From contig NW_025316735.1 in assembly GCF_910594005.1 (NCBI RefSeq), positions 124,001-188,000 of the forward strand: a stretch of 64,000 nt of DNA, written 5' to 3'. The notes below the pieces were generated by a model that worked only from the letters and a program-made list of their open reading frames with translations, did not search any database and had not been told where the DNA came from. Each line of letters starts with the position of its first letter. Positions within the stretch are counted from its first letter, which is position 1. Below, in pieces: positions 36,301-49,000 of this stretch. This DNA comes from Cervus elaphus. Lineage: Eukaryota > Chordata > Mammalia > Artiodactyla > Cervidae. Position numbers and translations under genes: made by a program.

Positions 36301-37682
36301 GGTGTGAAAAATGCGAGGAGCATGAAAACTTGTGAAAAATGCGAGGAGCATGAAGAGGTGTGAAAAATGCAAGGAGCATGAAAAGGTGTGGAAATTCGAG
36401 GAGCAAAAAAAAAAAAAGAAAAAAGACCAGGAGCATGAAAAGGTGTGAAAAATTTGAGGAGCAAAAAAAAAAGAAAAGACCAGGAGCATGAAAAGGTGTG
36501 AAAAATGCGAGGAGCAAAAAAAAAAAAAAAAAGACCAGGAGCATGAAAAGGTGTGAAAAATGCGAGGAGCAAAAAAAAAAAAAAAAAGAAAGCCCAGGAG
36601 CATGAAAAGGTGTGAAAAATGCGAGGAGGATGAAAACTTGTGAAAAATGCGAGGAGCATGAAGAGGTGTAAAAAATGCAAGGAGCATGAAAAGGTGTGAA
36701 AATTCGAGGAGCAAAAAAAAAAGAAAAGACCAGGAGCATGAAAAGTTGTGAAAAATGCGAGGAGCAAAAAAAAAAAAAAAAAAAAAAAAAAGACCAGGAA
36801 CATGAAAAGGTGTGAAAATGCGAGGAGCAAAAAAAAAAAAGAAAAAAGACCAGGAGCATGAAAAGGTGTGAAAAATGCGAGGAGCAAAAAAAAAAGAAAA
36901 GACCAGGAGCATGAAAAGGTGTGAAAAATGCGAGGAGCAAAAAAAAAAAAAAAAAAAAAAAAGACCAGGAACATGAAAAGGTGTGAAAAATGCGAGGAGC
37001 AAAAAAAAAAAAAGAAAAAAGACCAGGAGCATGAAAAGGTGTGAAAAATTTGAGGAGCAAAAAAAAAAGAAAAGACCAGGAGCATGAAAAGGTGTGAAAA
37101 ATGCGAGGAGCAAAAAAAAAAAAAAAAAAGAAAGCCCAGGAGCATGAAAAGGTGTGAAAAATGCGAGGAGCATGAAAACTTGTGAAAAATGCGAGGAGCA
37201 TGAAGAGGTGTGAAAAATGCAAGGAGCATGAAAAGGTGTGAAAATTCGAGGACAAAAAAAAAAAAGAAAAAAGATCAGGAGCATGAAAAGGTGTGAAAAA
37301 TTTGAGGAGCAAAAAAAAAAGAAAAGACCAGGAGCATGAAAAGGTGTGAAAAATGCGAGCAGCAAAAAAAAAAAAAAAGACCAGGAGCATGATATGGTGT
37401 GAAAAATGCGAGGAGCAAAAAAAAAAAAAAAAAGAAAGCCCAGGAGCATGAAAAGGTGTGAAAAATGCGAGGAGCATGAAAACTTGTGAAAAATGCGAGG
37501 AACAAGAAAACTTGTGAAAAATGCGAGGAGCATGAAGAGGTGTGAAAAATGCAAGGGGCATGAAAAGGTGTGAAAATTCGAGGAGCAAAAAAAAAACATA
37601 AAAAAGACCAGGAGCATGAAAAGGTGTTAAAAATGTGAAGAGCAAAAAAAAAATAAAAAAAGACAAGGAGCATGAAATGGTG
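33373..37682 (+). repeat. Higher-order unit, B to B, 4,310 bp
   Basis: Parts are 949 (B-A), 948, 895 (A-A) and 1,518 bp (A-B). The B-A part is shorter than the 1,007-1,010-bp versions because one gaccaggaacatg pair is missing. Before the closing B box the unit carries tgttaaaaatg (near 37,626), a private change that creates an extra - strand stop. Confidence 0.85.
34322..35269 (+). repeat. 949-bp A-to-A unit, copy 2
   Basis: Matches 29108-30056 unit by unit, including aaaatacgagg followed by gaggatg. One A is missing from gaaaagg near 35,152, giving 948 bp. Confidence 0.9.
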
Positions 37683-40600
37683 TCAAAAATGCGAGCAGCA
37701 AAAAAAAAAAAAAAAGACCAGGAGCATGATATGGTGTGAAAAATGCGAGGAGCATGAAAAGGTGTGAAAAATGTGAGGAGCAAAAAAAAAAAAAAAAAGA
37801 CCAGGAACATGAAAAGGTGTGAAAAATGCGAGGAGCAAAAAAAAAAAAAGAAAAAAGACCAGGAGCATGAAAAGGTGTGAAAAATGCGAGGAGCAAAAAA
37901 AAAAAAAAAAAAAAAAAGACCAGGAACATGAAAAGGTGTGAAAAATGCGAGGAGCAAAAAAAAAAAAAGAAAAAAGACCAGGAGCATGAAAAGGTGTGAA
38001 AAATTTGAGGAGCAAAAAAAAAAGAAAAGACCAGGAGCATGAAAAGGTGTGAAAAATGCGAGGAGCAAAAAAAAAAAAAAAAAAGACCAGGAGCATGAAA
38101 AGGTGTGAAAAATGCGAGGAGCAAAAAAAAAAAAAAAAAGAAAGCCCAGGAGCATGAAAAGGTGTGAAAAATGCGAGGAGCATGAAAACTTGTGAAAAAT
38201 GCGAGGAGTATGAAGAGGTGTGAAAAATGCAAGGAGCATGAAAAGGTGTGAAAATTCGAGGAGCAAAAAAAAAAAAAGAAAAAAGACCAGGAGCATGAAA
38301 AGGTGTGAAAAATTTGAGGAGCAAAAAAAAAAGAAAAGACCAGGAGCATGAAAATGTGTGAAAAATGCGAGCAGCAAAAAAAAAAAAAAAGAGCAGGAGC
38401 ATGAAAAGGTGTGAAAAATGCGAGGAGCAAAAAAAAAAAAAAAAGAAAGCCCAGGAGCATGAAAAGGTGTGAAAAATGCGAGGAGCATGAAAACTTGTGA
38501 AAAATGCAAGGAGCATGAAAACTTGTGAAAAATGCGAGGAGCATGAAGAGGTGTGAAAAATGCGAGGAGCATGAAAAGGTGTGAAAATTCGAGGAGCAAA
38601 AAAAAAAAAAAAAAGACCAGGAGCATGAAAAGGTGTGAAAAATGTGAGGAGCAAAAAAAAAAAAAAAAGACAAGGAGCATGAAAAGGTGTCAAAAATGCG
38701 AGGAGCAAAAAAAAAAAAAAAAAGACCAGGAGCATGATATGGTGTGAAAAATGCGAGGAGCATGAAAAGGTGTGAAAAATGTGAGGAGCAAAAAAAAAAA
38801 AAAAAGAAAGCCCAGGAGCATGAAAAGGTGTGAAAAATGCGAGGAGCATGAAAACTTGTGAAAAATGCGAGGAGCATGAAAACTTGTGAAAAATGCGAGG
38901 AGCATGAAGAGGTGTGAAAAATGCAAGGAGCATGAAAAGGTGTGGAAATTCGAGGAGCAAAAAAAAAAAAAGAAAAAAGACCAGGAGCATGAAAAGGTGT
39001 GAAAAATTTGAGGAGCAAAAAAAAAAGAAAAGACCAGGAGCATGAAAAGGTGTGAAAAATGCGAGGAGCAAAAAAAAAAAAAAAAAAGACCAGGAGCATG
39101 AAAAGGTGTGAAAAATGCGAGGAGCAAAAAAAAAAAAAAAAAGAAAGCCCAGGAGCATGAAAAGGTGTGAAAAATGCGAGGAGGATGAAAACTTGTGAAA
39201 AATGCGAGGAGCATGAAGAGGTGTGAAAAATGCAAGGAGCATGAAAAGGTGTGGAAATTCGAGGAGCAAAAAAAAAAAAAGAAAAAAGACCAGGAGCATG
39301 AAAAGGTGTGAAAAATTTGAGGAGCAAAAAAAAAAGAAAAGACCAGGAGCATGAAAAGGTGTGAAAAATGCGAGGAGCAAAAAAAAAAAAAAAAAGACCA
39401 GGAGCATGAAAAGGTGTGAAAAATGCGAGGAGCATGAAAACTTGTGAAAAATGCAAGGAGCATGAAAACTTGTGAAAAATGCGAGGAGCATGAAGAGGTG
39501 TGAAAAATGCGAGGAGCATGAAAAGGTGTGAAAATTCGAGGAGCAAAAAAAAAAAAAAAAAAGACCAGGAGCATGAAAAGGTGTGAAAAATGTGAGGAGC
39601 AAAAAAAAAAAAAAAAAGACAAGGAGCATGAAAAGGTGTCAAAAATGCGAGGAGCAAAAAAAAAAAAAAAGACCAGGAGCATGATATGGTGTGAAAAATG
39701 CGAGGAGCATGAAAAGGTGTGAAAAATGTGAGGAGCAAAAAAAAAAAAAAAAGAAAGCCCAGGAGCATGAAAAGGTGTGAAAAATGCGAGGAGCATGAAA
39801 ACTTGTGAAAAATGCGAGGAGCATGAAAACTTGTGAAAAATGCGAGGAGCATGAAGAGGTGTGAAAAATGCAAGGAGCATGAAAAGGTGTGGAAATTCGA
39901 GGAGCAAAAAAAAAAAAAGAAAAAAGACCAGGAGCATGAAAAGGTGTGAAAAATTTGAGGAGCAAAAAAAAAAGAAAAGACCAGGAGCATGAAAAGGTGT
40001 GAAAAATGCGAGGAGCAAAAAAAAAAAAAAAAAGACCAGGAGCATGAAAAGGTGTGAAAAATGCGAGGAGCAAAAAAAAAAAAAAAAAGAAAGCCCAGGA
40101 GCATGAAAAGGTGTGAAAAATGCGAGGAGGATGAAAACTTGTGAAAAATGCGAGGAGCATGAAGAGGTGTGAAAAATGCAAGGAGCATGAAAAGGTGTGA
40201 AAATTCGAGGAGCAAAAAAAAAAGAAAAGACCAGGAGCATGAAAAGGTGTGAAAAATTCGAGGAGCAAAAAAAAAAAAAAAGACCAGGAGCATGAAAAGT
40301 TGTGAAAAATGCGAGGAGCAAAAAAAAAAAAAAAAAAAAAAAAAAGACCAGGAACATGAAAAGGTGTGAAAATGCGAGGAGCAAAAAAAAAAAAGAAAAA
40401 AGACCAGGAGCATGAAAAGGTGTGAAAAATGCGAGGAGCAAAAAAAAAAGAAAAGACCAGGAGCATGAAAAGGTGTGAAAAATGCGAGGAGCAAAAAAAA
40501 AAAAAAAAAAAAAAAAGACCAGGAACATGAAAAGGTGTGAAAAATGCGAGGAGCAAAAAAAAAAAAAGAAAAAAGACCAGGAGCATGAAAAGGTGTGAAA

Positions 40601-41236
40601 AATTTGAGGAGCAAAAAAAAAAGAAAAGACCAGGAGCATGAAAAGGTGTGAAAAATGCGAGGAGCAAAAAAAAAAAAAAAAAGAAAGCCCAGGAGCATGA
40701 AAAGGTGTGAAAAATGCGAGGAGCATGAAAACTTGTGAAAAATGCGAGGAGCATGAAGAGGTGTGAAAAATGCAAGGAGCATGAAAAGGTGTGAAAATTC
40801 GAGGACAAAAAAAAAAAAAGAAAAAAGACCAGGAGCATGAAAAGGTGTGAAAAATTTGAGGAGCAAAAAAAAAAGAAAAGACCAGGAGCATGAAAAGGTG
40901 TGAAAAATGCGAGCAGCAAAAAAAAAAAAAAAGACCAGGAGCATGATATGGTGTGAAAAATGCGAGGAGCAAAAAAAAAAAAAAAAGAAAGCCCAGGAGC
41001 ATGAAAAGGTGTGAAAAATGCGAGGAGCATGAAAACTTCTGAAAAATGCGAGGAACAAGAAAACTTGTGAAAAATGCGAGGAGCATGAAGAGGTGTGAAA
41101 AATGCAAGGGGCATGAAAAGGTGTGAAAATTCGAGGAGCAAAAAAAAAAAAAAAAAAAAGACCAGGAGCATGAAAAGGTGTAAAAAATGTGAAGAGCAAA
41201 AAAAAAAAAAAAAAAGACAAGGAGCATGAAATGGTG
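37683..41236 (+). repeat. Higher-order unit, B to B, 3,554 bp
   Basis: Parts are 1,007 (B-A), 949 (A-A) and 1,598 bp (A-B). The closing B box lacks the single T normally found in the A run before gacaagg. Confidence 0.85.
38690..39638 (+). repeat. 949-bp A-to-A unit, copy 3
   Basis: Same layout as copies 1, 2 and 4, but the marker unit before gaggatg reads tgcgagg instead of tacgagg. This either keeps the ancestral base or was converted back. Confidence 0.9.
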
Positions 41237-44200
41237 TCAAAAATGCGAGCAGCAAAAAAAAAAAAAAAAGACCAGGAGCATGATATGGTGTGAAAAATGC
41301 GAGGAGCATGAAAAGGTGTGAAAAATGTGAGGAGCAAAAAAAAAAAAAAAAAGACCAGGAACATGAAAAGGTGTGAAAAATGCGAGGAGCAAAAAAAAAA
41401 AAAGAAAAAAGACCAGGAGCATGAAAAGGTGTGAAAAATGCGAGGAGCAAAAAAAAAAAAAAAAAAAAAAAAGACCAGGAACATGAAAAGGTGTGAAAAA
41501 TGCGAGGAGCAAAAAAAAAAAAAGAAAAAAGACCAGGAGCATGAAAAGGTGTGAAAAATTTGAGGAGCAAAAAAAAAAGAAAAGACCAGGAGCATGAAAA
41601 TGTGTGAAAAATGCGAGCAGCAAAAAAAAAAAAAAAAGAGCAGGAGCATGAAAAGGTGTGAAAAATGCGAGGAGCAAAAAAAAAAAAAAAAAGAAAGCCC
41701 AGGAGCATGAAAAGGTGTGAAAAATGCGAGGAGCATGAAAACTTGTGAAAAATGCAAGGAGCATGAAAACTTGTGAAAAATGCGAGGAGCATGAAGAGGT
41801 GTGAAAATGCGAGGAGCATGAAAAGGTGTGAAAATTCGAGGAGAAAAAAAAAAAAAAAAAAAAGACCAGGAGCATGAAAAGGTGTGAAAAATGTGAGGAG
41901 CAAAAAAAAAAAAAAAAAGACAAGGAGCATGAAAAGGTGTCAAAAAGGGGAGGAGCAAAAAAAAAAAAAAAAAGACCAGGAGCATGATATGGTGTGAAAA
42001 ATGCGAGGAGCATGAAAAGGTGTGAAAAATGTGAGGAGCAAAAAAAAAAAAAAAAGAAAGCCCAGGAGCATGAAAAGGTGTGAAAAATGCGAGGAGCATG
42101 AAAACTTGTGAAAAATGCGAGGAGCATGAAAACTTGTGAAAAATGCGAGGAGCATGAAGAGGTGTGAAAAATGCAAGGAGCATGAAAAGGTGTGGAAATT
42201 CGAGGAGCAAAAAAAAAAAAAGAAAAAAGACCAGGAGCATGAAAAGGTGTGAAAAATTTGAGGAGCAAAAAAAAAAGAAAAGACCAGGAGCATGAAAAGG
42301 TGTGAAAAATGCGAGGAGCAAAAAAAAAAAAAAAAAGACCAGGAGCATGAAAAGGTGTGAAAAATGCGAGGAGCAAAAAAAAAAAAAAAAAAGAAAGCCC
42401 AGGAGCATGAAAAGGTGTGAAAAATGCGAGGAGGATGAAAACTTGTGAAAAATGCGAGGAGCATGAAGAGGTGTGAAAAATGCAAGGAGCATGAAAAGGT
42501 GTGAAAATTCGAGGAGCAAAAAAAAAAGAAAAGACCAGGAGCATGAAAAGGTGTGAAAAATGCGAGCAGCAAAAAAAAAAAAAAAGACCAGGAGCATGAT
42601 ATGGTGTGAAAAATGCGAGGAGCAAAAAAAAAAAAAAAAGAAAGCCCAGGAGCATGAAAAGGTGTGAAAAATGCGAGGAGCATGAAAACTTGTGAAAAAT
42701 GCAAGGAGCATGAAAAGGTGTGAAAATTCGAGGAGCAAAAAAAAAAAAAAAAAAAGACCAGGAGCATGAAAAGGTGTGAAAAATGTGAGGAGCAAAAAAA
42801 AAAAAAAAAGACAAGGAGCAAGAAAAGGTGTCAAAAAAGCGAGGAGCAAAAAAAAAAAAAAAAGACCAGGAGCATGATATGGTGTGAAAAATGCGAGGAG
42901 CATGAAAAGGTGTGAAAAATGTGAGGAGCAAAAAAAAAAAAAAAAAGAAAGCCCAGGAGCATGAAAAGGTGTGAAAAATGCGAGGAGCATGAAAACTTGT
43001 GAAAAATGCGAGGAGTATGAAGAGGTGTGAAAAATGCAAGGAGCATGAAAAGGTGTGAAAATTCGAGGAGCAAAAAAAAAAAAAGAAAAAAGACCAGGAG
43101 CATGAAAAGGTGTGAAAAATTTGAGGAGCAAAAAAAAAAGAAAAGACCAGGAGCATGAAAATGTGTGAAAAATGCGAGCAGCAAAAAAAAAAAAAAAGAG
43201 CAGGAGCATGAAAAGGTGTGAAAAATGCGAGGAGCAAAAAAAAAAAAAAAAGAAAGCCCAGGAGCATGAAAAGGTGTGAAAAATGCGAGGAGCATGAAAA
43301 CTTGTGAAAAATGCAAGGAGCATGAAAACTTGTGAAAAATGCGAGGAGCATGAAGAGGTGTGAAAAATGCGAGGAGCATGAAAAGGTGTGAAAAATCGAG
43401 GAGCAAAAAAAAAAAAAAAAAGACCAGGAGCATGAAAAGGTGTGAAAAATGTGAGGAGCAAAAAAAAAAAAAAAAAGACAAGGAGCATGAAAAGGTGTCA
43501 AAAATGCGAGGAGCAAAAAAAAAAAAAAAAAAGACCAGGAGCATGATATGGTGTGAAAAATGCGAGGAGCATGAAAAGGTGTGAAAAATGTGAGGAGCAA
43601 AAAAAAAAAAAAAAGAAAGCCCAGGAGCATGAAAAGGTGTGAAAAATGCGAGGAGCATGAAAACTTGTGAAAAATGCGAGGAGCATGAAAACTTGTGAAA
43701 AATGCGAGGAGCATGAAGAGGTGTGAAAAATGCAAGGAGCATGAAAAGGTGTGGAAATTCGAGGAGCAAAAAAAAAAAAAAGAAAAAAGACCAGGAGCAT
43801 GAAAAGGTGTGAAAAATTTGAGGAGCAAAAAAAAAAGAAAAGACCAGGAGCATGAAAAGGTGTGAAAAATGCGAGGAGCAAAAAAAAAAAAAAAAAGACC
43901 AGGAGCATGAAAAGGTGTGAAAAATGCGAGGAGCAAAAAAAAAAAAAAAAAGAAAGCCCAGGAGCATGAAAAGGTGTGAAAAATACGAGGAGGATGAAAA
44001 CTTGTGAAAAATGCGAGGAGCATGAAGAGGTGTGAAAAATGCAAGGAGCATGAAAAGGTGTGGAAATTCGAGGACCAAAAAAAAAAAAAGAAAAAAGACC
44101 AGGAGCATGAAAAGGTGTGAAAAATTTGAGGAGCAAAAAAAAAAGAAAAGACCAGGAGCATGAAAAGGTGTGAAAAATGCGAGGAGCAAAAAAAAAAAAA

Positions 44201-46050
44201 AAAAGACCAGGAGCATGAAAAGGTGTGAAAAATGCGAGGAGCATGAAAACTTGTGAAAAATGCAAGGAGCATGAAAACTTGTGAAAAATGCGAGGAGCAT
44301 GAAGAGGTGTGAAAAATGCGAGGAGCATGAAAAGGTGTGAAAATTCGAGGAGCAAAAAAAAAAAAAAAAAAAGACCAGGAGCATGAAAAGGTGTGAAAAA
44401 TGTGAGGAGCAAAAAAAAAAAAAAAAAGACAAGGAGCATGAAAAGGTGTCAAAAATGCGAGGAGCAAAAAAAAAAAAAAAAGACCAGGAGCATGATATGG
44501 TGTGAAAAATGCGAGGAGCATGAAAAGGTGTGAAAAATGTGAGGAGCAAAAAAAAAAAAAAAAGAAAGCCCAGGAGCATGAAAAGGTGTGAAAAATGCGA
44601 GGAGCATGAAAACTTGTGAAAAATGCGAGGAGCATGAAAACTTGTGAAAAATGCGAGGAGCATGAAGAGGTGTGAAAAATGCAAGGAGCATGAAAAGGTG
44701 TGGAAATTCGAGGAGCAAAAAAAAAAAAAGAAAAAAGACCAGGAGCATGAAAAGGTGTGAAAAATTTGAGGAGCAAAAAAAAAAGAAAAGACCAGGAGCA
44801 TGAAAAGGTGTGAAAAATGCGAGGAGCAAAAAAAAAAAAAAAAAGACCAGGAGCATGAAAAGGTGTGAAAAATGCGAGGAGCAAAAAAAAAAAAAAAAAG
44901 AAAGCCCAGGAGCATGAAAAGGTGTGAAAAATGCGAGGAGGATGAAAACTTGTGAAAAATGCGAGGAGCATGAAGAGGTGTGAAAAATGCAAGGAGCATG
45001 AAAAGGTGTGAAAATTCGAGGAGCAAAAAAAAAAGAAAAGACCAGGAGCATGAAAAGGTGTGAAAAATTCGAGGAGCAAAAAAAAAAAAAAAAGACCAGG
45101 AGCATGAAAATTTGTGAAAAATGCGAGGAGCAAAAAAAAAAAAAAAAAAAAAAAAAAAGACCAGGAACATGAAAAGGTGTGAAAATGCGAGGAGCAAAAA
45201 AAAAAAAGAAAAAAGACCAGGAGCATGAAAAGGTGTGAAAAATGCGAGGAGCAAAAAAAAAAGAAAAGACCAGGAGCATGAAAAGGTGTGAAAAATGCGA
45301 GGAGCAAAAAAAAAAAAAAAAAAAAAAAAGACCAGGAACATGAAAAGGTGTGAAAAATGCGAGGAGCAAAAAAAAAAAAAGAAAAAAGACCAGGAGCATG
45401 AAAAGGTGTGAAAAATTTGAGGAGCAAAAAAAAAAGAAAAGACCAGGAGCATGAAAAGGTGTGAAAAATGCGAGGAGCAAAAAAAAAAAAAAAAAGAAAG
45501 CCCAGGAGCATGAAAAGGTGTGAAAAATGCGAGGAGCATGAAAACTTGTGAAAAATGCGAGGAGCATGAAGAGGTGTGAAAAATGCAAGGAGCATGAAAA
45601 GGTGTGAAAATTCGAGGACAAAAAAAAAAAAAGAAAAAAGACCAGGAGCATGAAAAGGTGTGAAAAATTTGAGGAGCAAAAAAAAAAGAAAAGACCAGGA
45701 GCATGAAAAGGTGTGAAAAATGCGAGCAGCAAAAAAAAAAAAAAAGACCAGGAGCATGATATGGTGTGAAAAATGCGAGGAGCAAAAAAAAAAAAAAAAG
45801 AAAGCCCAGGAGCATGAAAAGGTGTGAAAAATGCGAGGAGCATGAAAACTTCTGAAAAATGCGAGGAACAAGAAAACTTGTGAAAAATGCGAGGAGCATG
45901 AAGAGGTGTGAAAAATGCAAGGGGCATGAAAAGGTGTGAAAATTCGAGGAGCAAAAAAAAAAAAAAAAAAAAGACCAGGAGCATGAAAAGGTGGAAAAAA
46001 AGTGAAGAGCAAAAAAAAAAAAAAAAAAAGACAAGGAGCATGAAATGGTG
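41237..46050 (+). repeat. Higher-order unit, B to B, 4,814 bp
   Basis: Parts are 703 (B-A), 891, 667, 951 (A-A) and 1,602 bp (A-B). The A box at 41940 is followed by aaaaaggggagg, a private change. The B-A part is short because a block ending near the gaaaatgtg unit is missing. A 27-A run is at 45132-45158. Confidence 0.85.
43498..44448 (+). repeat. 949-bp A-to-A unit, copy 4 (951 bp)
   Basis: Matches copies 1 and 2, including aaaatacgagg and gaggatg. The two extra bases appear to be A-run length changes. The second ggaaattc unit is followed by gaggacc for gaggagc. Confidence 0.9.
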
Positions 46051-49000
46051 TCAAAAATGCGAGCAGCAAAAAAAAAAAAAAAAGACCAGGAGCATGATAT
46101 GGTGTGAAAAATGCGAGGAGCATGAAAAGGTGTGAAAAATGTGAGGAGCAAAAAAAAAAAAAAAAAGACCAGGAACATGAAAAGGTGTGAAAAATGCGAG
46201 GAGCAAAAAAAAAAAAAAGAAAAAAGACCAGGAGCATGAAAAGGTGTGAAAAATGCGAGGAGCAAAAAAAAAAAAAAAAAAGACCAGGAACATGAAAAGG
46301 TGTGAAAAATGCGAGGAGCAAAAAAAAAAAAAGAAAAAAGACCAGGAGCATGAAAAGGTGTGAAAAATTTGAGGAGCAAAAAAAAAAGAAAAGACCAGGA
46401 GCATGAAAAGGTGTGAAAAATGCGAGGAGCAAAAAAAAAAAAAAAAAAGACCAGGAGCATGAAAAGGTGTGAAAAATGCGAGGAGCAAAAAAAAAAAAAA
46501 AAAAGAAAGCCCAGGAGCATGAAAAGGTGTGAAAAATGCGAGGAGCATGAAAACTTGTGAAAAATGCGAGGAGTATGAAGAGGTGTGAAAAATGCAAGGA
46601 GCATGAAAAGGTGTGAAAATTCGAGGAGCAAAAAAAAAAAAAGAAAAAAGACCAGGAGCATGAAAAGGTGTGAAAAATTTGAGGAGCAAAAAAAAAAGAA
46701 AAGACCAGGAGCATGAAAATGTGTGAAAAATGCGAGCAGCAAAAAAAAAAAAAAAAGAGCAGGAGCATGAAAAGGTGTGAAAAATGCGAGGAGCAAAAAA
46801 AAAAAAAAAAGAAAGCCCAGGAGCATGAAAAGGTGTGAAAAATGCGAGGAGCATGAAAACTTGTGAAAAATGCAAGGAGCATGAAAACTTGTGAAAAATG
46901 CGAGGAGCATGAAGAGGTGTGAAAAATGCGAGGAGCATGAAAAGGTGTGAAAATTCGAGGAGAAAAAAAAAAAAAAAAAAAGACCAGGAGCATGAAAAGG
47001 TGTGAAAAATGTGAGGAGCAAAAAAAAAAAAAAAAAGACAAGGAGCATGAAAAGGTGTCAAAAATGCGAGGAGCAAAAAAAAAAAAAAAAAGACCAGGAG
47101 CATGATATGGTGTGAAAAATGCGAGGAGCATGAAAAGGTGTGAAAAATGTGAGGAGCAAAAAAAAAAAAAAAAGAAAGCCCAGGAGCATGAAAAGGTGTG
47201 AAAAATGCGAGGAGCATGAAAACTTGTGAAAAATGCGAGGAGCATGAAAACTTGTGAAAAATGCGAGGAGCATGAAGAGGTGTGAAAAATGCAAGGAGCA
47301 TGAAAAGGTGTGGAAATTCGAGGAGCAAAAAAAAAAAAAGAAAAAAGACCAGGAGCATGAAAAGGTGTGAAAAATTTGAGGAGCAAAAAAAAAAGAAAAG
47401 ACCAGGAGCATGAAAAGGTGTGAAAAATGCGAGGAGCAAAAAAAAAAAAAAAAAGACCAGGAGCATGAAAAGGTGTGAAAAATGCGAGGAGCAAAAAAAA
47501 AAAAAAAAAGAAAGCCCAGGAGCATGAAAAGGTGTGAAAAATGCGAGGAGGATGAAAACTTGTGAAAAATGCGAGGAGCATGAAGAGGTGTGAAAAATGC
47601 AAGGAGCATGAAAAGGTGTGAAAATTCGAGGAGCAAAAAAAAAAGAAAAGACCAGGAGCATGAAAAGGTGTGAAAAATGCGAGCAGCAAAAAAAAAAAAA
47701 AAGACCAGGAGCATGATATGGTGTGAAAAATGCGAGGAGCAAAAAAAAAAAAAAAAGAAAGCCCAGGAGCATGAAAAGGTGTGAAAAATGCGAGGAGCAT
47801 GAAAACTTGTGAAAAATGCAAGGAGCATGAAAAGGTGTGAAAATTCGAGGAGCAAAAAAAAAAAAAAAAAAAGACCAGGAGCATGAAAAGGTGTGAAAAA
47901 TGTGAGGAGCAAAAAAAAAAAAAAAAGACAAGGAGCATGAAAAGGTGTCAAAAATGCGAGGAGCAAAAAAAAAAAAAAAAGACCAGGAGCATGATATGGT
48001 GTGAAAAATGCGAGGAGCATGAAAAGGTGTGAAAAATGTGAGGAGCAAAAAAAAAAAAAAAAGAAAGCCCAGGAGCATGAAAAGGTGTGAAAAATGCGAG
48101 GAGCATGAAAACTTGTGAAAAATGCGAGGAGTATGAAGAGGTGTGAAAAATGCAAGGAGCATGAAAATGTGTGAAAATTCGAGGAGCAAAAAAAAAAAAA
48201 GAAAAAAGACCAGGAGCATGAAAAGGTGTGAAAAATTTGAGGAGCAAAAAAAAAAGAAAAGACCAGGAGCATGAAAATGTGTGAAAAATGCGAGCAGCAA
48301 AAAAAAAAAAAAAGAGCAGGAGCATGAAAAGGTGTGAAAAATGCGAGGAGCAAAAAAAAAAAAAAAAGAAAGCCCAGGAGCATGAAAAGGTGTGAAAAAT
48401 GCGAGGAGCATGAAAACTTGTGAAAAATGCAAGGAGCATGAAAACTTGTGAAAAATGCGAGGAGCATGAAGAGGTGTGAAAAATGCGAGGAGCATGAAAA
48501 GGTGTGAAAATTCGAGGAGGAAAAAAAAAAAAAAAAAAGACCAGGAGCATGAAAAGGTGTGAAAAATGTGAGGAGCAAAAAAAAAAAAAAAAAGACAAGG
48601 AGCATGAAAAGGTGTCAAAAAAGCGAGGAGCAAAAAAAAAAAAAAAAAGACCAGGAGCATGATATGGTGTGAAAAATGCGAGGAGCATGAAAAGGTGTGA
48701 AAAATGTGAGGAGCAAAAAAAAAAAAAAAAAGAAAGCCCAGGAGCATGAAAAGGTGTGAAAAATGCGAGGAGCATGAAAACTTGTGAAAAATGCGAGGAG
48801 CATGAAAACATGTGAAAAATGCGAGGAGCATGAAGGGGTGTGAAAAATGCAAGGAGCATGAAAAGGTGTGAAAATTCGAGGAGCAAAAAAAAAAGAAAAG
48901 ACCAGGAGCATGAAAAGGTGTGAAAAATGCGAGCAGCAAAAAAAAAAAAAAAGACCAGGAGCATGATATGGTGTGAAAAATGCGAGGAGCAAAAAAAAAA

